Source: CBDCWA01 sp046048295
Lineage (GTDB): Bacteria; Pseudomonadota; Alphaproteobacteria; Rhizobiales; Hyphomicrobiaceae
Assembly (NCBI GenBank): GCA_046048295.1
Contig: JBJOGJ010000188.1
Location: forward strand, 1-7,581
Length of the DNA: 7,581 bases
Direction of reading: 5' to 3'
Position numbers and translations under genes: made by a program. Under the pieces are notes generated by a model that worked only from the letters and a program-made list of their open reading frames with translations, ran no database searches and was not told where the DNA came from. Below are positions 1 to 7,581 of the stretch, one piece after another. Each line of letters opens with the position of its first letter. Position 1 is the first letter of the stretch.

Positions 1-488
1 GCAAGGTGGCGGACGCCATCCGGGAGCGCGCGAAGCAGGGCGGGCTCGATCACCTGTTCGATGACATCGTCGTCCCGACCGAAGATGTGGTCGAGGTTCG
101 ACGTGGCCGTAAGGTGCAGACGGAGCGCAAGTTCCTGCCGGGTTACGTGCTGGTAAAGATGGAGATGACGGACCCTGCCTTCGTGCTCATCAAGAACACG
201 CCGAAGGTTACGGGGTTTCTGGGCGCGGACAACAAGCCGATGCCAATTTCCGACGAGGAAGCAGCCCGGATACTGCATCAGGTCGAGGAAGGTGTTGAGA
301 GGCCGAAGCCGACAATCACATTCGAGGTCGGCGAACTGGTGAACGTCGTCGACGGGCCGTTCGCGTCCTTCCAGGGTGATGTCGAGGAGGTCGATGAGGA
401 TCGTTCGCGGCTGAAGGTCGGCGTTATGATCTTTGGGCGCAAGACGCCAGTGGATCTGGAGTTCAGTCAGGTCGAGAAGACCGGCTGA
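1..488 (+). CDS. nusG: Transcription termination/antitermination protein NusG, 5' truncated by window edge
   Basis: NusG binds the clamp of RNA polymerase, suppresses pausing, assists Rho and can bridge to ribosomal S10. The reading frame enters at the left edge: base 3 begins an AAG codon and the GTG at 6 is an internal Val (KVADAIRERA), not a start. By alignment from memory with E. coli NusG about 16 to 21 N-terminal residues are missing. The visible part has the end of the NGN domain (VVPTEDVVEVRRGRK, then ERKFLPGYVLVKM, then VTGFLG) and a C-terminal KOW domain (GELVNVVDGPFASFQG ... SRLKVGVMIFGRKTPVDLEF) ending in the family-typical FSQVEK, stop TGA at 486-488. No frameshift is seen. It sits upstream of rplK as in most Proteobacteria, where secE normally precedes it; that gene would be outside the window. 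Identification is very secure. Confidence 0.97.
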   Translation, partial: KVADAIRERAKQGGLDHLFDDIVVPTEDVVEVRRGRKVQTERKFLPGYVLVKMEMTDPAFVLIKNTPKVTGFLGADNKPMPISDEEAARILHQVEEGVERPKPTITFEVGELVNVVDGPFASFQGDVEEVDEDRSRLKVGVMIFGRKTPVDLEFSQVEKTG

Positions 489-523
489 GGCGAAGGGGGC
501 TGGTGATAGAGAAAATGCAAACG

Positions 524-544
524 ATTTGGCGCCCTGCGCCGAAT
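524..544 (+). other. Hairpin 1 in nusG-rplK spacer
   Basis: ATTTGGCGC (524-532) can pair with GCGCCGAAT (536-544): nine pairs including one G-U, with a three-base loop. No T-run follows, so it is not a classical intrinsic terminator. It lies 35 bases after the nusG stop and could mark the 3' end or a processing point of the nusG message, or a pause site. The role is inference; the pairing is read directly. Confidence 0.5.
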
Positions 545-551
545 GAGGATG

Positions 552-581
552 CTGCGGTGGCGATCGTGGATCGTTCCGCAG
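552..581 (+). other. Hairpin 2 in nusG-rplK spacer
   Basis: CTGCGG (552-557) pairs with CCGCAG (576-581), and inside it CGATC (561-565) pairs with GATCG (569-573) around a GTG loop, with a TGG/TT internal loop between the two helices. It is followed by ATTTG, a very short T-rich stretch, so at best a weak terminator. It lies directly 5' of the candidate L1 operator and may help fold the rplK leader. Confidence 0.5.
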
Positions 582-587
582 ATTTGT

Positions 588-618
588 GCGGGAGGGCTGC
601 GTCCGGCCCGTGGACCGC
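588..618 (+). promoter_or_regulatory. Candidate L1-binding operator in the rplK-rplA leader
   Basis: GCGG (588-591) pairs with CCGC (615-618) and GGGC (594-597) with GCCC (606-609). They are separated by an asymmetric internal loop, GA on the left and GUGGA on the right. Ribosomal protein L1 is known to repress the L11 operon by binding a leader that mimics its 23S rRNA site (helices 76-78), where a GGGAGG strand faces a GGAGCCGACC strand. Here GCGGGAGGGC facing GCCCGTGGACCGC has the same order of purine loop, GC helix and GACC. It lies 56 bases upstream of the rplK ATG. The match to the rRNA site is from memory and the regulatory role is inferred from family knowledge. Confidence 0.55.
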
Positions 619-673
619 TAACCCAACGGGTGCTTCTTCGCGCAGTGCCCAGTCGAAGTCAGGGGAAACCTAA

Positions 674-1120
674 ATGGCAAAAAAGATTGCCGGCTACATC
701 AACCTGCAGGTTCCAGCAGGCAAAGCCAACCCATCGCCGCCGATTGGCCCGGCTTTGGGCCAGCGTGGTGTCAACATCATGGAGTTCTGCAAGGCGTTCA
801 ACGCCAAGACGCAGGAAATGGAGCCGGAGACGCCGATCCCGACGACCATAACGGTCTATAGCGACAAGTCGTTCACCTTCGAAATGAAGTCTCCGCCTGC
901 GAGCTTCTTCCTCAAGAAGGCAGCCGGCCTCAAGACGTCCGGCAAGCCAGGCAGCGGCACCAAGGAGCCGGGGCGCGTGTTCGTTGGCTCGGTGACCATG
1001 GATCAGGTTCGCGAGATCGCGAAGATGAAGATGAAGGATCTGAACACCGACGACGTCGAGCAGGCTGCCAAGACGATTGCCGGCTCTGCACGTTCCATGG
1101 GCATCGAGGTGAAGGGGTAA
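674..1120 (+). CDS. rplK: 50S ribosomal protein L11
   Basis: L11 binds the 1070 region of 23S rRNA, forms the base of the GTPase-associated centre and is needed for RelA activation; thiostrepton and related drugs act there. The product is 148 residues, close to the usual 141 to 149. The N-terminal domain carries the proline-rich hinge ANPSPPIGPALGQRGVNIMEF (residues 18-38), with the thiopeptide-site prolines at 22 and 26 intact. The C-terminal RNA-binding domain begins near residue 74 and holds the stretch KEPGRVFVGSVT, ending IAGSARSMGIEVKG. The start is set by AGGGG at 661-665, eight bases before the ATG, and by the typical MAKKI opening. rplA follows after four bases, so the two are translated together and probably share the L1 operator upstream. 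Confidence 0.98.
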   Translation: MAKKIAGYINLQVPAGKANPSPPIGPALGQRGVNIMEFCKAFNAKTQEMEPETPIPTTITVYSDKSFTFEMKSPPASFFLKKAAGLKTSGKPGSGTKEPGRVFVGSVTMDQVREIAKMKMKDLNTDDVEQAAKTIAGSARSMGIEVKG

Positions 1121-1124
1121 GGCG

Positions 1125-1835
1125 ATGGCAAAGAAGGGCAAGCGCATCGCGGCGCTGAGGGACGAAGTCGACCGCACCAAGGCAGTGGCTCTGTCAGAGG
1201 CGATCAAGATCGTCAAGGAGAAGGCCACCGCGAAGTTCGACGAGACCGTCGATATCGCGATGAACCTGGGCGTTGATCCGAAGCATGCCGACCAAGTGGT
1301 TCGTGGCGTGTGCAACCTGCCGAATGGTTCGGGGCGCACTGTCCGTGTCGCCGTGTTTGCGCGCGATGCCAAGGCCGAGGAGGCCAAGGCTGCGGGCGCC
1401 GACATCGTCGGGGCAGAGGATTTGATGGAGGAGGTGCAGAAGGGCAACCTCAACTTCGATCGCTGCATCGCCACGCCGGACATGATGGGCATCGTTGGCC
1501 GACTCGGCAAGATTCTGGGGCCACGCGGGCTGATGCCCAATCCGCGGGTGGGTACCGTCACGATGGACGTCGGCAGCGCGGTCAAGGGCGCCAAGGGTGG
1601 TGCGATCGAGTTCCGCGTCGAGAAGGCGGGGATCGTTCATGCAGGCGTCGGCAAGGCGAGCTTCTCGAACGAGGCGCTGGCCGAAAACATCCGCGCTTTC
1701 GTCGATGCGGTGAACCGTGCCAAGCCTGCGGGTGCAAAGGGTACCTATATCAAGCGGGTCTCAATAAAGTCGACGATGGGCCCGGGCGTTCGGTTGGAGG
1801 TTGGCTCGATCGGTGGTGATCAGCCGGCGACATGA
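1125..1835 (+). CDS. rplA: 50S ribosomal protein L1
   Basis: L1 forms the mobile stalk next to the ribosomal E site and is also the autogenous translational repressor of rplK-rplA. The product has 236 residues, slightly longer than the common 229 to 233 because of a short tail (GGDQPAT). The family signature LGKILGPRGLMPNPRVGTV is near residues 126-144, and the RNA-contacting stretch GAIEFRVEKAGIVHAGVGKASF follows near 161-182. The ATG at 1125 lies four bases after the rplK stop. The Shine-Dalgarno-like GAGGTGAAGGGG lies inside the rplK 3' end (1106-1117), which suggests translational coupling. The frame is intact, with stop TGA at 1833-1835 directly followed by a strong hairpin. Confidence 0.98.
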   Translation: MAKKGKRIAALRDEVDRTKAVALSEAIKIVKEKATAKFDETVDIAMNLGVDPKHADQVVRGVCNLPNGSGRTVRVAVFARDAKAEEAKAAGADIVGAEDLMEEVQKGNLNFDRCIATPDMMGIVGRLGKILGPRGLMPNPRVGTVTMDVGSAVKGAKGGAIEFRVEKAGIVHAGVGKASFSNEALAENIRAFVDAVNRAKPAGAKGTYIKRVSIKSTMGPGVRLEVGSIGGDQPAT

Positions 1836-1840
1836 TTTTG

Positions 1841-1875
1841 TGCCACGGCAACGTTTCTGTGCACGGGCCGTGGCA
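1841..1875 (+). other. Perfect 9-bp hairpin five bases after rplA stop
   Basis: TGCCACGGC (1841-1849) is exactly complementary to GCCGTGGCA (1867-1875), leaving a 17-base loop. No T-tract follows (AACTAGAAGG), so it is not a standard intrinsic terminator. Position right after rplA suggests a 3'-end stabiliser, pause or partial attenuator before rplJ. Confidence 0.55.
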
Positions 1876-1888
1876 ACTAGAAGGAATT

Positions 1889-1904
1889 CCGGGGCTTGCC
1901 CCGG
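1889..1904 (+). other. Short perfect GC hairpin in rplA-rplJ spacer
   Basis: CCGGGG (1889-1894) and CCCCGG (1899-1904) pair perfectly around a CTTG tetraloop; CUUG is a known stable tetraloop type in RNA. It is the second of three hairpins in a row. Function unknown; no T-run follows. Confidence 0.5.
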
Positions 1905-1906
1905 TA

Positions 1907-1933
1907 GGGACCGTCTCTTGCGAGGCTGGTCCC
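1907..1933 (+). other. Long hairpin in rplA-rplJ spacer
   Basis: GGGACC (1907-1912) pairs with GGTCCC (1928-1933), and GTCTC (1913-1917) pairs with GAGGC (1922-1926) with one U-G pair and a single bulged T at 1927. This gives 11 pairs around a TTGC loop. It begins two bases after the preceding hairpin and ends five bases before the candidate L10 leader core. It could be part of the L10 leader fold or a separate processing structure. Confidence 0.5.
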
Positions 1934-1937
1934 GAAC

Positions 1938-2000
1938 CTGTCCGAGATTGCAGGCGCCGGGTGACCGGCTTAATCCCAGTGGGTCTGCATGAGATGGGAG
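1938..2000 (+). promoter_or_regulatory. Candidate L10 (rplJ) leader, autoregulatory mRNA element
   Basis: TGCAG (1949-1953) pairs with CTGCA (1985-1989). Enclosed are GCCGG-GTGA-CCGGC (1956-1969), a five-pair arm capped by a GNRA tetraloop, an unpaired TTAAT (1970-1974), and a small CCC-AGT-GGG arm (1975-1983). Outside the TGCAG helix, GAGAT (1944-1948) faces TGAGAT (1990-1995), an internal loop rich in tandem GA steps, closed by TCC (1941-1943) with GGGA (1996-1999). The L10-L7/L12 complex is known to bind such a leader, which contains a kink-turn and mimics its 23S site, and to repress rplJ-rplL translation. Placement in the rplJ leader and the GA/GAGAU loop plus TTAAT linker fit that family. 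The exact kink-turn register is uncertain. Confidence 0.65.
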
Positions 2001-2149
2001 AATGATCGGTTGCGACGGCCATGACACCGTTGGATCCGGTTTGAACCTCTTTGGTTGGCACCGTGCCGGGCTCGTCCCGCGCGGCCAGGACAGGGTATAG
2101 CGCTGCGGCCCAGGGTCGATCGACCGGCGGCTGCGGCATGGTGCAACCG
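2001..2149 (+). other. rplJ leader stretch without a clear element
   Basis: This stretch between the L10-leader core and the hairpin before rplJ has no supported gene. It holds a perfect 12-base palindrome GGTCGATCGACC at 2114-2125 and weak pairings such as AACC (2044-2047) with GGTT (2053-2056). TATAGC at 2096-2101 resembles a -10 box, but no matching -35 lies at the right distance, so no promoter is called. Confidence 0.35.
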
Positions 2150-2171
2150 GCAGACCGTGAATGCGGTCTGC
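2150..2171 (+). promoter_or_regulatory. Hairpin directly upstream of the rplJ ribosome binding site
   Basis: GCAGACCG (2150-2157) pairs perfectly with CGGTCTGC (2164-2171) around a TGAATG loop. The stem ends four bases before the AAGGAG Shine-Dalgarno at 2176-2181. It leaves the site exposed, so it may hold the initiation region open or be the leader arm that rearranges when L10-L7/L12 binds. The pairing is read directly; the regulatory role is inferred. Confidence 0.5.
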
Positions 2172-2175
2172 GAGC

Positions 2176-2181
2176 AAGGAG
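2176..2181 (+). promoter_or_regulatory. rplJ ribosome binding site
   Basis: AAGGAG with a seven-base spacer to the GTG at 2189. It decides the start over an in-frame ATG at 2138, which lacks a comparable upstream purine run and would add 17 unconserved residues. Confidence 0.85.
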
Positions 2182-2188
2182 TAAGCAG

Positions 2189-2707
2189 GTGGACAGAGCT
2201 GCAAAACGCGAGCTCGTCGGTCAGCTGCACGACGTGTTCAAGGACACGGGTGTGGTGGTCGTTGCCCACTATGCAGGTTTGACGGTCAAACAGATGACCG
2301 ACTACCGCCAGAGGCTGAAAGCCGCGGGCGGGTCGGTCAAAGTGGCCAAGAACAAGCTGGTGAAACTGGCACTGCAGGACACGGACTCCGCCGCGATTTC
2401 GGAACTCTTCAAAGGGCCAACGTGCATTGCCTTTTCGAAGGATCCCATCGCAGCGGCGAAGATTGCCGTTGCTTATGCCAAGGAGAACGAAAAGCTCGTT
2501 ATCCTCGGCGGAACAATGGGCCAGACCGTCCTTGATCCGAATGGTGTGAAGGCACTTGCCGAGTTGCCATCGCTCGATGAACTCCGCGCCAAGCTGATCG
2601 GCCTCTTGAACGCGCCGGCGACGAAGGTCGTCCGCACGATCAACGAGCCTGCCGCAAAGCTGGCACGCGTGCTTCAGGCGAAGGCAAGCCAGGGCGAGGC
2701 CGCCTGA
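2189..2707 (+). CDS. rplJ: 50S ribosomal protein L10
   Basis: L10 anchors the L7/L12 dimers to 23S rRNA to form the ribosomal stalk, and the complex represses its own operon. Starting from the GTG at 2189 the product is 172 residues, the normal length for the family. It opens with MDRAAKRELVGQL, as expected for alphaproteobacterial L10. The N-terminal rRNA-binding domain includes VVVVAHYAGLTVKQM (residues 23-37) and the conserved AGGSVKVAKNKLVKLAL (47-63). The C-terminal part from about residue 135 (KLIGLLNAPATKVVRTINEP ... KLARVLQAKA) is the long helix that carries L7/L12 dimers. A longer open frame extends upstream to 2051, but that DNA is the structured leader and is judged untranslated. 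rplL follows after 80 bases. Confidence 0.97.
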   Translation: MDRAAKRELVGQLHDVFKDTGVVVVAHYAGLTVKQMTDYRQRLKAAGGSVKVAKNKLVKLALQDTDSAAISELFKGPTCIAFSKDPIAAAKIAVAYAKENEKLVILGGTMGQTVLDPNGVKALAELPSLDELRAKLIGLLNAPATKVVRTINEPAAKLARVLQAKASQGEAA

Positions 2708-2729
2708 CGGGCTTGAAATCGAATGGAAT

Positions 2730-2747
2730 GGCGGCCCTTGTGCCGCT
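2730..2747 (+). other. Small hairpin in rplJ-rplL spacer
   Basis: GCGGC (2731-2735) pairs with GCCGC (2742-2746), extended by a G-U pair at 2730/2747, with a six-base loop. Downstream GAACTGG occurs twice (2756-2762 and 2766-2772) around TTC. The spacer is 80 bases, and nothing else in it is supported. It may be a minor mRNA structure that lets rplL initiate independently, since L7/L12 is made at about four copies per L10. Confidence 0.35.
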
Positions 2748-2787
2748 CAGCAACTGAACTGGTTCGAACTGGAAGGAATATGAAGTC

Positions 2788-3165
2788 ATGACTGATCTTG
2801 CAAAGATTGCCGAGGATCTCTCCGCACTCACCGTCCTCGAGGCGGCCGAGCTTGCAAAGATGCTCGAGGAGAAGTGGGGCGTTTCGGCCGCTGCTGCCGT
2901 GGCCGTTGCTGCCGCGCCGGCTGGTGGCGGTGCTGCTGCCCCGGTCGAGGAGAAGACGGAATTCAACGTCGTCCTCAAGACTGCCGGTGACAAGAAGATC
3001 AACGTCATCAAAGAGGTCCGCGCCATCACCGGTCTCGGACTCAAGGAGGCGAAGGATCTCGTCGAGGCCGGCGGCAAGACCGTGAAAGAGGGCATCGGCA
3101 AGGACGAAGCCGAAGAAATCAAGAAGAAGCTGGAAGAAGCCGGCGCGACCGTCGAGCTCACCTGA
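2788..3165 (+). CDS. rplL: 50S ribosomal protein L7/L12
   Basis: L7/L12 is the flexible multi-copy stalk protein that recruits EF-G, EF-Tu and IF2 and stimulates their GTPase activity. The 125-residue product matches the family length (120 to 128). An N-terminal dimerisation helix hairpin (DLAKIAEDLSALTVLEAAEL, residues 3-22) is followed by an Ala/Gly/Pro-rich flexible hinge (about 33-53), then the globular C-terminal domain with the factor-binding stretch VIKEVRAITGLGLKEAKDLV (about 73-92). GGAAGGA at 2771-2777 lies ten bases before the ATG, a somewhat long spacing. An overlapping mini-frame ATG AAG TCA TGA begins at 2780 and ends across the rplL start. Acidic, intact, stop TGA. Confidence 0.98.
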   Translation: MTDLAKIAEDLSALTVLEAAELAKMLEEKWGVSAAAAVAVAAAPAGGGAAAPVEEKTEFNVVLKTAGDKKINVIKEVRAITGLGLKEAKDLVEAGGKTVKEGIGKDEAEEIKKKLEEAGATVELT

Positions 3166-3178
3166 GCCGGCGCTTGGC

Positions 3179-3223
3179 AATTCGCGGGTGCCGGTACTCC
3201 GGCGCCCGTACTGCCGGCGAATT
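3179..3223 (+). other. Branched hairpin after rplL, possible attenuator
   Basis: AATTCGC (3179-3185) pairs with GCGAATT (3217-3223). On top of it GGGTGCCGG (3186-3194) pairs with CCGGCGCCC (3199-3207), nine pairs with one U-G and a TACT loop; a nine-base bulge (3208-3216) lies on the 3' side. It starts 13 bases after the rplL stop, which is where E. coli carries its rplL-rpoB attenuator. No T-tract follows, so read-through or Rho-independent pausing rather than strong termination is likely. Confidence 0.5.
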
Positions 3224-3246
3224 ACCAGTCCGCCGGCAAGAATTGC

Positions 3247-3299
3247 AACGTCTCACCAGAGAGCCCGCGTGCCGGACGGGGGCTCTCTGGTGAGACGTT
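3247..3299 (+). other. Perfect 20-bp stem-loop in rplL-rpoB spacer, candidate RNase III processing site
   Basis: Bases 3247-3266 are the exact reverse complement of 3280-3299 (arms begin AACGTCTCACC and end GGTGAGACGTT), leaving a 13-base loop. No T-run follows (CTCCGTC), so this is not a plain intrinsic terminator. In E. coli the rplL-rpoB spacer is known to contain an RNase III-cut stem that separates ribosomal protein from polymerase messages; a 20-bp uninterrupted duplex is long enough for that enzyme. Assignment to RNase III is inference from position and length. Confidence 0.6.
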
Positions 3300-3368
3300 C
3301 TCCGTCGCAGCGACCGAGCGAGGGTGTCGGCATGCGACGACTAGCAGGATTTGGTGGCTTAGAAGGCA

Positions 3369-3393
3369 GGTACCCGCTGCGCCCCAGGGTACC
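3369..3393 (+). other. Hairpin 12 bases upstream of the rpoB ribosome binding site
   Basis: GGTACCC (3369-3375) pairs perfectly with GGGTACC (3387-3393) around an 11-base loop. The rpoB Shine-Dalgarno GAGGAG is at 3406-3411, just downstream. It might shape translation initiation of rpoB; no protein target is evident. Confidence 0.4.
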
Positions 3394-3416
3394 CTTGGAC
3401 CGAACGAGGAGCTGAT

Positions 3417-7581
<4,165 letters not shown>

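Noticed and set aside
543..851. 102-codon plus-strand frame over the rplK leader and 5' end
   Set aside because: Overlaps the operator and rplK in another frame; the Arg/Ser-rich translation is typical of out-of-frame GC-rich DNA.
659..1594. 311-codon minus-strand frame across rplK and rplA
   Set aside because: Shadow frame of two well-conserved ribosomal protein genes in GC-rich DNA; composition is not protein-like and no family is recognised.
1841..1933. Intrinsic terminator after rplA
   Set aside because: The stems are strong, but none is followed by a T-run, so termination without a cofactor is not supported.
2096..2101. TATAGC as a -10 box for an rplJ promoter
   Set aside because: No acceptable -35 hexamer is found 16 to 18 bases upstream, and it lies inside the presumed leader RNA.
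1750..2269. Overlapping minus-strand frames across the rplA-rplJ spacer
   Set aside because: The spacer is full of inverted repeats that explain the DNA better; the translations match nothing I recognise and no convincing ribosome binding site was seen.
3188..3415. 75-codon plus-strand frame in the rplL-rpoB spacer
   Set aside because: It runs through all three hairpins, is Arg/Pro-rich, has no Shine-Dalgarno and ends just before the rpoB ATG. Structure, not coding, explains it.

Overview
This window is a conserved bacterial housekeeping locus. It holds the 3' part of nusG, then rplK (L11), rplA (L1), rplJ (L10), rplL (L7/L12) and almost all of rpoB (RNA polymerase beta), all on the + strand. 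The protein sequences look alphaproteobacterial: the RpoB N-terminus, the RpoB rifampicin-region wording with Thr after DQ, the L7/L12 and NusG sequences, and GC-rich codon use. Hyphomicrobiales or a related order is plausible, but I cannot fix genus or family from sequence alone.

Layout: nusG is cut by the left edge and ends at 488. A 185-base spacer with two hairpins and a likely L1-binding operator leads to rplK (674-1120). rplA (1125-1835) follows after 4 bases. A 353-base structured spacer (1836-2188) carries three strong hairpins, a candidate L10-leader element with a GNRA-capped arm and tandem GA internal loop, and a perfect 8-bp hairpin just before the rplJ ribosome binding site. rplJ (GTG start, 2189-2707) and rplL (2788-3165) follow. 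A 251-base structured spacer (3166-3416) includes a perfect 20-bp stem and leads to rpoB (3417 to beyond 7581). The rpoB frame is open to the last base, so its stop, and probably rpoC after it, lie outside.

How the genes work together: NusG is the elongation factor that contacts RNA polymerase and can link it to the ribosome. L11, L10 and L7/L12 build the ribosomal stalk and GTPase-associated centre, and L1 forms the mobile stalk at the exit side. The spacers fit the known logic of this gene cluster: L1 represses rplKA through an rRNA-like leader, L10-L7/L12 represses rplJL through its own leader, and the rplL-rpoB spacer lowers or processes the transcript so that polymerase subunits are made at lower levels than L7/L12.

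I found no mobile element, CRISPR array, tRNA, rRNA, phage gene or novel defence or biosynthetic system. The parts worth a second look are the non-coding spacers, whose hairpins are exact and can be tested by covariation.
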